From positions 1,688,063 to 1,752,062 of the forward strand of contig NZ_JASBRG010000007.1 of the NCBI RefSeq assembly GCF_029961145.1: a stretch of 64,000 nt of DNA. The letters run 5' to 3'. The position numbers and the translations under genes were made by a program. Below, piece after piece: positions 52,185 to 60,064 of this stretch. This DNA is from Pinibacter soli (GTDB lineage Bacteria; Bacteroidota; Bacteroidia; Chitinophagales; Chitinophagaceae). The notes under the pieces were generated by a model. The model searched no databases and had not been told where the DNA came from. It worked only from the letters and a program-made list of their open reading frames with translations. Numbering within the stretch: the stretch's first letter is position 1; each line of letters begins with the position of its first letter.

Positions 52185-52486
52185 TTTTCTAATGTTTAAT
52201 TTTTTGACTAAACCCGCTCATTCTCAATTATTGAAGAAATCTGGTCCGCATATGGCGAAACAGGAAAATGCCAGGTTGTAATTTGCTCCGCAAATTTGAA
52301 GGATAATTCCGGATTATGAGTCATAAAATTGACGAAACCACGATTTGGAATCACGTATAGCCAACATTTATTTTCCAAACCTCAAAAAACAAAGGCATTT
52401 GTTAAGGTTTCTCTAAATAAATGGGAATTTTAATTTCGTCTATACTGCGATCTTTTGCATTTTAAGAAGAAAAAATAATTGGGGAG

Positions 52487-52607
52487 GTTTTGAGTTGTGA
52501 GTATTGAGTGATGAGTTGTGGTTAAATGTGCAAATCACAATGATGTATGCGAGCATTTAGTGTTGCGTTTTCAACCATTTTAAACCACTCATAACTCATA
52601 ACTTCTT
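52487..52607. repeat. GAGTTGTGA-type inverted repeat
   Basis: GGTTTTGAGTTGTGAGTATT, GAGTGATGAGTTGTGGTT (52485-52522) is the inverted relative of AAACCACTCATAACTCATAACT (52582-52603). ald's promoter region (52185-52480) otherwise has no recognised feature. Confidence 0.6.
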
Positions 52608-52608
52608 C

Positions 52609-53319
52609 CTACTGAATGATCATTTTCGCAAAGTCCATTATGCCTTGCAAATGCTCTTTCATAGTGACCTGCGCACCCGCAGAATCACCCTCCTTGATTT
52701 GCTGGAATAACAGTGCATGCTCACTGAGCGCTTTATCAGTAATCGTATCGCAAACTTTAAAAACAGCGTAATTGGTAATAATATCAGGAATAATAATAAG
52801 CAAAAGCGATTTTAGCACCTGGTTCTTACTGACTTCCGCGATGGTCAGGTGAAACATAAGATCTTCATCTACGGCTTTTATTCCCTGTTTTGCCTTGGCA
52901 AGATAGTTATTCAACGAAAGCTCCAGTTTCTCAATATCTTCTTCCGTTCTGCGCTCTGCGGCCAGCGCCACCGCTGACGTTTCAAGCAACACACGTGTTT
53001 CTACCAGCGACATGAAAGAGTAAGCGTCAATCTTTAAAATATCGCTTATCAAACCTTCCAACGCAGATATGCCAATGCCTGCAACATAAGTGCCGCTTTG
53101 AGGTTTGGTTTTCAAAATACCGTAGAACTCAAGTTTTTGGATAGCTTCACGAACATGGGTTCTACCCACAGCAAACTTCTCGGACAATTTTCTTTCCGGC
53201 GGCAATTTGTCCCCGGGCTTTAACTGACCGGAGATCAATAACTCCTTTATTTGCCTGATAATAACATCTACCGGTTTTTCAACAACAACTTCCTTCAAAC
53301 CGTCCAAAACATCTTTCAT
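52609..53319 (-). CDS. FadR/GntR family transcriptional regulator
   Basis: A 236-residue repressor with an N-terminal winged helix (about 13-80, GQLKPGDKLPPERKLSEKFAVGRTHVREAIQKLEFYGILKTKPQSGTYV) and a C-terminal helical FCD domain. The domain has conserved His-containing helices (DLMFHLTIAEVSKN, EHALLFQQIKEGD) that in this subfamily bind a metal and often a uronate or other small acid. It is divergent from the kdgF-lyase-kduI-kduD operon. The two AATTGG..CGACCAATT palindromes between them (53366-53383, 53491-53506) are its probable operators. Confidence 0.9.
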   Translation of the reverse strand: MKDVLDGLKEVVVEKPVDVIIRQIKELLISGQLKPGDKLPPERKLSEKFAVGRTHVREAIQKLEFYGILKTKPQSGTYVAGIGISALEGLISDILKIDAYSFMSLVETRVLLETSAVALAAERRTEEDIEKLELSLNNYLAKAKQGIKAVDEDLMFHLTIAEVSKNQVLKSLLLIIIPDIITNYAVFKVCDTITDKALSEHALLFQQIKEGDSAGAQVTMKEHLQGIMDFAKMIIQ

Positions 53320-53365
53320 TCAACAAGATTTACGTTTCAAAAATACCAAAATAAGTATCATATCA

Positions 53366-53383
53366 AAATTGGACGACCAATTT
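53366..53383. promoter_or_regulatory. Operator-like palindrome 1
   Basis: AAATTGGACGACCAATTT has 7-bp arms AAATTGG/CCAATTT around ACGA. It resembles FadR/UxuR-type GntR operators (TTGGTNNACCAA core) and is near-identical to the second site. Confidence 0.7.
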
Positions 53384-53490
53384 CATGAGGGGGATCATCT
53401 TCAGGAATAAAAGTATCATTTTAAAAGACTGTAAATCAATACTAAATAGAAAATGAGATAATTTTTAAAAAATTGACCCACAATTTAGTT

Positions 53491-53506
53491 AATTGGTCGA
53501 CCAATT
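53491..53506. promoter_or_regulatory. Operator-like palindrome 2
   Basis: AATTGGTCGACCAATT is a perfect 16-bp palindrome 47 bp upstream of the kdgF start and about 124 bp from the first site (centre to centre). The pair could let one repressor act on both divergent genes. Confidence 0.75.
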
Positions 53507-53552
53507 TTTAATATTTTCATACCCGATTTTATTCCCCAACATTTTACCAACT

Positions 53553-53891
53553 ATGCAAAGCAAAGAATTTTTACTAGAGCAAGAAATGCAATTTGAAAAT
53601 ACCGACCCTGGTGTTAAGCGTCAAATCATGGGCTACAATGAAGATGTGATGATGGTGCGTGTCGTGTTTGAAAGCGGCGCCGTTGGTTACGAACACAAAC
53701 ACCCGCATATCCAGACTTCTTATGTAGCAAAAGGAGTGTTTGAAATAACAATTGATGGCAAAACACAACGGCTGAAAGAAGGCGAAGGATTCTTTGTACC
53801 GTCTAATGTTTTGCACGGCGCAAAATGTATTGAACAAGGAGAATTGATCGATGCGTTCGCACCTATGCGCAAAGATTTTTTGAAACAATAG
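53553..53891 (+). CDS. kdgF: KdgF-like cupin
   Basis: A 112-residue cupin. KdgF opens the ring of 4,5-unsaturated monouronates to the linear keto form. Metal ligands are consistent with His48, His50, Gln54 and His88 (EHKHPHIQTSYV and VLHGA). GVFEITIDGKTQRLKEGEGFFVP is the barrel core. I start at ATG 53553; the open frame reaches 53493, but those 20 codons pass through the operator. It is the first gene of the operon opposite the GntR regulator. Confidence 0.85.
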   Translation: MQSKEFLLEQEMQFENTDPGVKRQIMGYNEDVMMVRVVFESGAVGYEHKHPHIQTSYVAKGVFEITIDGKTQRLKEGEGFFVPSNVLHGAKCIEQGELIDAFAPMRKDFLKQ

Positions 53892-53904
53892 ACCAAATGT
53901 TTTG

Positions 53905-53978
53905 AATTATGAGTAATAGTGCCGTTCATAAAACCTCCAACTCAAAACTCAAAACCAATAACTCAAAACTCATACCTT
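53905..53978. repeat. ACTCAAA-type tract inside the operon
   Basis: GAATTATGAGTAATAGTGCC (53905-53924) is followed by AACTCAAAACTCAAAACCAA, TAACTCAAAACTCATACC (53940-53977), in the 90-bp gap between kdgF and the lyase gene. It is a single-armed AACTCAAA-type tract with an inverted fragment. Confidence 0.55.
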
Positions 53979-53981
53979 ACA

Positions 53982-56192
53982 ATGCTTGCCATGCTGAAAA
54001 ACTTTAGAACACTTACGATCTGCTTGCTTTTTGCCTCGCTTTCATTTGCACAAAGCAAACATCCCAATCTTATTCTTACTAAAGAGGGCGTACAGCAAAT
54101 AAAACAGGGACTTGGAAAATATCCGTTGCTCGACAAAACATTTGCTGAAGCGAAAGCCGGCGTTGATGCGGATATTAAAAATGGTATTGATGTGCCTTTT
54201 CCAAAAGACCCCGGCGGCGGCTATTCACACGAAAAACATAAACTGAATTATCAGAACATGCTGAATGCCGGAATCATCTGGCAGGTAAGCGGCGATAAAA
54301 AATATGCCGAATACGTGAAAGCAATGTTCATCGCTTACGCTAAAATGTATCCCACTCTTGGCGTTCACCCTGAAGGAAAAAACTCGGGAACACCGGGAGT
54401 GCTTTTCTGGCAAAGTCTTAATGATGCTGTTTGGCTCGTGCATGCAGCACAGGCATATGATTGCGTGTACGACTATCTTTCAAAGGACGACAGAAAATTT
54501 ATTGAAGATAGTTTGCTGCGCAAATTTGTGAAGTACATGACCGTGAATGACTCTAAAACATTCAACCTGATTCACAATCATGGTACATGGTCAGTTGCGG
54601 GCGTTGCTATGACAGGCTACGCAATCGGCGATACGGATATGGTTAACAAAGCGATTTACGGAGGCAACAAAGACGGTAAAACCGGCTATCTAAAACAGAT
54701 ACAGCAATTGTTTTCACCGGATGGTTATTACACCGAAGGCGCTTATTATTTGCGTTATGCTATTCAACCGTTTCTTGTGCTGGCAAAAGCAATCGACAAT
54801 AACCAACCTTCTTTAAAAATATTTTCCTACAAAAACGGAACGCTGGCAAAGGCAACATCAGCACTTTTGCAAATGACAGATGCTAGTGGTTATTTTCTCC
54901 CCTTTAATGATGCATTGAAAGATAAATCGTGGGAATCCGGCGAAGTGGTGTATGCTGTTGATATAAGTTATGGATCCATTAAAGATGATCCTTCCCTCTT
55001 GTTTGTTGCACAAAAACAGGATCGCGTTTTATTAAGTACAGACGGCGTGAAAGTAGCAAAAGCAATTGCTTCAGGCAAATCGACACCTTCTTTTAAATGG
55101 CATTCAATGGCACTAACAGATGGCCCTGATGGAAGCAAAGGCGGCATCAGTATTTTGCGCAGCAATGAAACGCCTGATGCGGTAAGTGCCTTGCTAAAAT
55201 ATTCTTCCTATGGAATGGATCACGGTCACTTCGATAAACTTGCCATTCAATTGTATGATGGTGAGAAAGAAATTTTAACGGACTATGGTGGCACTCGTTT
55301 CCTCAACATAGAACAAAAAAGAGGTGGTCGTTATTTACCTGAAAACAGAACGTGGTCAAAACAAACCATTGCGCATAATACGGTGACTGTTGACGCTAAA
55401 TCCAACTACGATAACAACACTAAAAAAGCGGAAGGGGCAAATGCATTTTCCTACACACATTTTAACGATCTCAGCAATAAGTCATTCCAGATCACCAGCG
55501 GAAAAGATACAACCGCCTATAGCGGTGTAGCAATGCAAAGAACGTTGGCAATGGTACAACCCGAAGGCATTGAGAAGCCCTTCCTGATTGATGTTTACAG
55601 GCTTTCTTCAAAAGAGCAACATCAATACGATTACAGTTTTTATTATTTAGGTTCGCTTATCGAAACAAATATTAAATACACTGCTTCGCCGCAAATGTAT
55701 CCATTTGGTAAAAAAGATGGCTATGAGTTTTTATGGGTAAAAGCAAAAGGAACAACCAATACAGACAACAGTTTGTTTACACTATTTAATGAACATAATT
55801 TTTATACCATTGTTACTGCCACGTCTAATAACGCAGAAGTTTTCTTTACGGAGATTGGAGCGAATGATCCGGAATTCAGTTTGCGTAACGAACCAGGAAT
55901 TACTATCAGGGAAAACGGCAGCGATCACGTGTTTGCTTCAGTAATTGAACCACACGGATCTTTCAGCGCTACTTCAGAAGCGAGCAAAGATTCTTATGGA
56001 AGCTTCGCAAAAATTGAAGTGATAGGCAGCAACGATGAAGCAACTGTAGTAATGCTCACGAGTAAAAAGAATGAAAAATGGTTACTGGAAATTAATAATG
56101 GGAAGGTATCTGCTACTGATTCTCATACTGTTACCTTTGATGGGAAATCATATAGCTGGACAGGAAATTATTCCTTCAAAAAAGTTAACTAG
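53982..56192 (+). CDS. PL17-like oligo-uronate (alginate) lyase
   Basis: A 736-residue secreted lyase with an N-terminal signal peptide (about 1-23, SFAQ). An alpha/alpha-toroid is followed by a heparinase II/III-like beta-sheet domain. The active-site signature is IHNHGTWSVAGVAMTGYA: Asn199 and His200, and YYLRYAIQPF contains Tyr256; these align with Asn201, His202 and Tyr258 of the PL17 enzyme Alg17C. YGMDHGHFDKLAIQLY (heparinase II/III domain) contains another catalytic His. It would release unsaturated monouronates from oligosaccharides. I use ATG 53982; 21 codons upstream are repeat DNA. Confidence 0.88.
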   Translation: MLAMLKNFRTLTICLLFASLSFAQSKHPNLILTKEGVQQIKQGLGKYPLLDKTFAEAKAGVDADIKNGIDVPFPKDPGGGYSHEKHKLNYQNMLNAGIIWQVSGDKKYAEYVKAMFIAYAKMYPTLGVHPEGKNSGTPGVLFWQSLNDAVWLVHAAQAYDCVYDYLSKDDRKFIEDSLLRKFVKYMTVNDSKTFNLIHNHGTWSVAGVAMTGYAIGDTDMVNKAIYGGNKDGKTGYLKQIQQLFSPDGYYTEGAYYLRYAIQPFLVLAKAIDNNQPSLKIFSYKNGTLAKATSALLQMTDASGYFLPFNDALKDKSWESGEVVYAVDISYGSIKDDPSLLFVAQKQDRVLLSTDGVKVAKAIASGKSTPSFKWHSMALTDGPDGSKGGISILRSNETPDAVSALLKYSSYGMDHGHFDKLAIQLYDGEKEILTDYGGTRFLNIEQKRGGRYLPENRTWSKQTIAHNTVTVDAKSNYDNNTKKAEGANAFSYTHFNDLSNKSFQITSGKDTTAYSGVAMQRTLAMVQPEGIEKPFLIDVYRLSSKEQHQYDYSFYYLGSLIETNIKYTASPQMYPFGKKDGYEFLWVKAKGTTNTDNSLFTLFNEHNFYTIVTATSNNAEVFFTEIGANDPEFSLRNEPGITIRENGSDHVFASVIEPHGSFSATSEASKDSYGSFAKIEVIGSNDEATVVMLTSKKNEKWLLEINNGKVSATDSHTVTFDGKSYSWTGNYSFKKVN

Positions 56193-56284
56193 ATTAAAGT
56201 AAAATAAAAACAAGATGATTCGGCAACGGGTTTTGAATTCTGACTTTTGACTTAAACGCAACAATCAAAATATAAATCTTAAAT

Positions 56285-57127
56285 ATGGCTACCAATTATG
56301 AACTGCGCCATGCTGCGCATCCTAACGACGTAAAGAATTACGACACAAAAAAAATAAGAGAGCATTTTCTTATTGAAAAATTGTTTGAGAATGATAACGT
56401 GAACATGGTTTATTCTCTGTATGATCGCGTGATTGCAGGTGGCGCTGTCCCAGCTTCTGGCAAGCTCACACTTGAAACGATCGATCCTTTGAAAGCAAAT
56501 TATTTTCTTGAGCGTCGTGAAATTGGTTTTATCAATGTTGGCGGTGCAGGCAAAATAACTGTTGACGGAACTGTATACGAGCTGGATTACAAAGAGGCTT
56601 TGTATGTTGGCCGCGGCAACAAAGAAGTTACGTTTGAAAGCAACGACAAAAACAGACCTGCATATTTCTACTTCAACTCCGCTCCTGCGCACGTAAACTT
56701 CCCAACAAAAAAGATCACGAAAAACGAAGCCGAGATTGTTAACCTTGGTACGCCGGAAACTTGCAATGCCCGTACGATCAATAAACTTATTGTAAACTCT
56801 GTGGTACAAACATGTCAGATTCAAATGGGTATGACAGAGTTGAAAACAGGAAGTGTTTGGAATACGATGCCTTCGCATACACATGACCGTAGAATGGAAG
56901 TGTATCTGTATTTTGAAGTTCCGGAAAATCAGGCAATATGCCACTTCATGGGCGAGCCGCAAGAAACAAGACACGTGTGGATGAAAAACTACCAGGCGAT
57001 CATTTCACCTAACTGGTCAATTCACTCAGGCGCAGGAACAGCTGCTTATACTTTCATTTGGGGAATGGGCGGCGAAAATCTTGACTATGGTGATATGGAT
57101 GTAGTACAGCCAGGAGATCTGAGATAG
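56285..57127 (+). CDS. kduI: 5-dehydro-4-deoxy-D-glucuronate isomerase
   Basis: A 280-residue KduI of the double-cupin type. It isomerises 4-deoxy-5-keto-uronate to 2,5-diketo-3-deoxygluconate. [42 protein letters not shown] is the N-terminal family signature. [58 protein letters not shown] holds the zinc ligands (His-x-His, Glu and a later His). It is 92 bp after the lyase on the same strand. Confidence 0.95.
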   Translation: MATNYELRHAAHPNDVKNYDTKKIREHFLIEKLFENDNVNMVYSLYDRVIAGGAVPASGKLTLETIDPLKANYFLERREIGFINVGGAGKITVDGTVYELDYKEALYVGRGNKEVTFESNDKNRPAYFYFNSAPAHVNFPTKKITKNEAEIVNLGTPETCNARTINKLIVNSVVQTCQIQMGMTELKTGSVWNTMPSHTHDRRMEVYLYFEVPENQAICHFMGEPQETRHVWMKNYQAIISPNWSIHSGAGTAAYTFIWGMGGENLDYGDMDVVQPGDLR

Positions 57128-57151
57128 AAGCTTCGCTTCTTCACACCATTT

Positions 57152-57306
57152 TTTTTACCACAGAGTTAACGGAGTTTTTTTCACGGAGGAAATGAGATTT
57201 GCGAACAACTCATTCAGTCCTCTGTTCACTCAAGTTATATTAATTTTTGATGCAACCTCTCTGTTCTCTCTGTGTAAAAAACCTCGGTTAACTCTGTGGT
57301 AAAATC
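57152..57306. repeat. CACAGAG-type inverted repeat between kduI and kduD
   Basis: TTTTACCACAGAGTTAACGG, AG T7 CACGGAGG (57153-57190) faces CTCTGTGTAAAAAACCTCGG, TTAACTCTGTGGTAAAAT (57269-57306). Same family as 28309-28492. It would form a long hairpin in the operon transcript. Confidence 0.8.
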
Positions 57307-57352
57307 CCGCCGAAGGCGGAAATATCTAATTCAAAAATCAACAAATAAAATC

Positions 57353-58138
57353 ATGGAACTATTTAGCTTAAAAGGAAAAACCGCTCTCACTACTGGCGGT
57401 ACACATGGCCTGGGAATGGCGATGACTATTGCGCTGGCAAAAGCCGGTGCTACAATCATAGTAAATGATGTATCACAGGAAAAATTAGACAACGCCATAA
57501 AAGAATACGAGGCGCAAGGTTACAAAGCCTATGGTTACCGCTTTGACGTTACTGTTGAAAGCGAAGTGATAGCGGCGCTTGATCAAATTGAGAAAGAAGT
57601 GGCTCCGGTTGACATTCTTATCAACAACGCAGGCATTATCAAAAGAACGCCAATCGTTGATATGGAAGTGGCGGACTTTGAGTTGGTGTTGAAAATTGAT
57701 TTAACAGCTCCGTTCATCGTAGGTAAGCATGTTGCAAAACGCATGATCGCACGCAACAGCGGCGGTAAGATCATTAACATTTGTTCAATGATGAGCGAGT
57801 TGGGTCGTGAAACTGTAAGTGCATACGCATCTGCTAAAGGTGGTTTGAAAATGCTTACGCGCAGCATGGCAACTGAATGGGCTAAACATAATATCCAGGT
57901 AAACGGAATCGGGCCCGGTTATTTTGCAACGGCGCAAACCGCTCCAATTCGCGAGAATGGTCACCCGTTCAATGAGTTTATCCTTAAACGCACACCAGCA
58001 GCAAGATGGGGCAATCCTGAAGATTTGCAGGGTGCCGCAATCTTCCTTGCATCACAAGCTTCTGATTTTGTAAGCGGTCACATTTTATATGTTGATGGCG
58101 GTATTCTGGCGACGCTTGGTAAAGCGAGTCACGAGTAG
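57353..58138 (+). CDS. kduD: 2-dehydro-3-deoxy-D-gluconate 5-dehydrogenase (SDR)
   Basis: A 261-residue short-chain dehydrogenase. The nucleotide loop is TTGGTHGLGMAMTIAL (12-27), then NNAGIIKRTPI. Catalytic Ser is in ICSMMSELG, Tyr and Lys in VSAYASAKGGLKMLTRS, and C-terminal VSGHILYVDGG. GTHGLGMA is typical of KduD. It would reduce diketo-deoxygluconate to KDG. The open frame begins at 57296, but I start at ATG 57353 (MELFSLKGKTAL). KDG kinase and aldolase are not in the window. Confidence 0.92.
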   Translation: MELFSLKGKTALTTGGTHGLGMAMTIALAKAGATIIVNDVSQEKLDNAIKEYEAQGYKAYGYRFDVTVESEVIAALDQIEKEVAPVDILINNAGIIKRTPIVDMEVADFELVLKIDLTAPFIVGKHVAKRMIARNSGGKIINICSMMSELGRETVSAYASAKGGLKMLTRSMATEWAKHNIQVNGIGPGYFATAQTAPIRENGHPFNEFILKRTPAARWGNPEDLQGAAIFLASQASDFVSGHILYVDGGILATLGKASHE

Positions 58139-58142
58139 GTTT

Positions 58143-58237
58143 AATTGAAAATTGAAAGTTGAAAATTGAAAATGCCTAAGGTCAATCAAGCCTGTTTCAT
58201 TTGAAGCATTTTCCATTTTCAACTTTCAATTTTCAAC
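58143..58237. repeat. TTGAAAAT-type inverted repeat between convergent genes
   Basis: AATTGAAAATTGAAAGTTGA, AAATTGAAAATGC (58143-58175) and GCATTTTCCATTTTCAACTT, TCAATTTTCAAC (58206-58237) are inverted copies with about two mismatches over 32 positions and a 30-base loop. Confidence 0.8.
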
Positions 58238-58239
58238 TC

Positions 58240-58944
58240 TTAATACCCCGTCGCTCCATCCCTCACTTTCACTTTCTTTTTGCCCGCGTTCTGTTTCTCA
58301 AACTCTTCTACTTCTTTTGGCTTGGAACTTGTTTTTGCGGCATCTTTTTTAACAGAAGTCGGCGAATCTGTAGACGCAGCCTTAGCCAATGGATCCGTGT
58401 CTAACTTTCCTAAATGGTAAAATTCGGTTTTAGTGACAAATCCTGTAGTCGGGTCGTAATATTTCCACGTACCATGCTTTAATGAAGACCCGTCATTTTT
58501 GATTATCACACGAGTAAAATGCCCGGGATCATCAACGTTTTCTACATCAATAGTATCATATAACTTATCAGGATTGATGGCCAGCCAGCTTTCTTCTATC
58601 GCAACATTTCCGGTTAAACTGCTGTAGTACAAATTACTGCCATCTTTTAGTCCCCACTTATAATTTTCTACCGCCAGCAAATCACCCATGAGGCTGTATT
58701 TGCGCCATGTTTCCTCCTTGCGGCCGTCAACAAAAACGCCCTCTTCCTCATATCCCGGTTCGCCGCGTAGCGATTCAACTCTCACCACCCACTTCCCTTG
58801 TTTTTTGTCTTTTTTGTCAACACGGTTAAGTGTATCACCTTTCACGCCAATAACATAACTTTTCCATTGCTGAGCCATTAAAGGACCGGCAATGAAAAAT
58901 GTAATGAACACTACAATAGAAAATTTCAGAGCAATCTTTTTCAT
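58240..58944 (-). CDS. Secreted MORN/YwqK-like repeat protein
   Basis: A 234-residue secreted protein with signal peptide 1-25 (GPLMAQQ). It contains repeated short beta-hairpin units of the MORN/YwqK type (QGKWVVRVE, DGRKEETWRKYS, GDLLAVENYKWGLKDGSNLYYS, SLKHGTWKYYDPTTGFVTKTEFYHLGKLD). The C-terminal 50 residues are Lys/Ser/Ala-rich. In Bacteroidota these repeat proteins are envelope proteins of unknown function. Confidence 0.75.
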   Translation of the reverse strand: MKKIALKFSIVVFITFFIAGPLMAQQWKSYVIGVKGDTLNRVDKKDKKQGKWVVRVESLRGEPGYEEEGVFVDGRKEETWRKYSLMGDLLAVENYKWGLKDGSNLYYSSLTGNVAIEESWLAINPDKLYDTIDVENVDDPGHFTRVIIKNDGSSLKHGTWKYYDPTTGFVTKTEFYHLGKLDTDPLAKAASTDSPTSVKKDAAKTSSKPKEVEEFEKQNAGKKKVKVRDGATGY

Positions 58945-59114
58945 GTCTATAAAACGTACTGATCAAATAATTTATTCTGCAAAAAAGTATTAAATACTAA
59001 GTTTTGAATCTTCTCCCTTTTGCTGGTCAAAAGTAAATGATACTTACCCCGTCCGGCAATATATTTCTTTGCGACTATTTCCTGATTTCTAATTTCTAAT
59101 TCCTAATTTCAATT

Positions 59115-59804
59115 ATGGCGCGGCTTAAAATCATCCTTTTTGTATCAACCTATTTATTTCTTTTCTTTTCTGTAAGTGCGCAAAACAAACAACCGGCACC
59201 GCCACAGCCCGCGGTAGTTGTACCAAAAACAATACCGCAAATAAAGGAAGGAATTGAAAAATCCTACAATCCGATCTTGTACACTCGCGACATTTTAAAG
59301 AAAAAATACAAGATTGATACGGTAGTGGTTATGAATACCTTAAACTTTCAAGGCGTTGCCGATAGCATGGCATATCACGGCAAACCCGGCAAGGTTTATG
59401 GCCCATTCTTAACCAGGAAGCAGGACAAATATCTCGTAGAAGTTTTGGCGCAGGAGCCCGGCACATTTAACCGTATCAGCCAGGTTTTTATTGATACATC
59501 TGTACTTACCTACCGCGTGGCAGATTCCCTCTCCAAATCAATTCTTAACCGTATTAACAACGGCCAGGCGACTTTTGAAGACATGGCTCAGATGTACTCG
59601 ATGGGGGGAGAAATTGCTACCAAAGGAGATCTTGGCTGGATAGCAAAAGGTCACATTTTGCCGGAAATCGAACAGCAAATCATGGCGCATAAAAAGGGAG
59701 AAGTATTCATTGTTTGGAGCAGAACCGGTGTCCACATAATTAAGAAGGCCGACAATATGAAACAGGATATTGGCTATGCTCTACTCTTGCGAATTTTCTT
59801 ATAA
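59115..59804 (+). CDS. PpiC-type peptidylprolyl isomerase (parvulin)
   Basis: A 229-residue secreted protein: signal peptide 1-22 (FSVSAQ), a Pro-rich linker, and a parvulin domain about 115-215 (SQVFIDTSVLTYRVADSLSKSILNRINNGQATFEDMAQMYSMGGEIATKGDLGWIAKGHILPEIEQQI, then VFIVWSRTGVHIIKK). The final GVHIIK is typical of the PpiC fold. It would speed cis-trans isomerisation of Xaa-Pro bonds in envelope proteins. The N-terminal SurA-like helices are short. Confidence 0.88.
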   Translation: MARLKIILFVSTYLFLFFSVSAQNKQPAPPQPAVVVPKTIPQIKEGIEKSYNPILYTRDILKKKYKIDTVVVMNTLNFQGVADSMAYHGKPGKVYGPFLTRKQDKYLVEVLAQEPGTFNRISQVFIDTSVLTYRVADSLSKSILNRINNGQATFEDMAQMYSMGGEIATKGDLGWIAKGHILPEIEQQIMAHKKGEVFIVWSRTGVHIIKKADNMKQDIGYALLLRIFL

Positions 59805-59814
59805 ATATCCGACA

Positions 59815-59878
59815 TTCGGCCTCGCCTAAAGGGCGAATGCGATTCTTAGGAAAAGGCGAATGCAATTCGCCCCTACTA
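59815..59878. repeat. GGCGAATGCAATTCGCC repeat cluster
   Basis: GGGCGAATGCGATTC (59834-59848) and GGCGAATGCAATTCGCCCC (59857-59875) are two copies of the dispersed palindrome in the gap before the TonB-receptor gene. Confidence 0.65.
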
Positions 59879-59951
59879 ATCTTGTTAAAATATTAGTCCT
59901 ATTTAACCACCCTTTTATCACTATTTAATACCCAAAGTTTAACATATGGCA

Positions 59952-59959
59952 TAATTTTG
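59952..59959 (+). promoter_or_regulatory. TAnnTTTG box upstream of the TonB-receptor gene
   Basis: TAATTTTG is an exact Bacteroidota -7 element, giving a leader of about 100 nt. The -33 TTTG is not clear. Confidence 0.4.
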
Positions 59960-60064
59960 CGTGCCAAATCGCATGAAACCTTGTTTTGGGCTATTTTAAC
60001 GATTTCTTGACTATGAGATAAAGATTTTTGCGGCCTTATCATTAGAAAATTTTAAAACCCTTAC

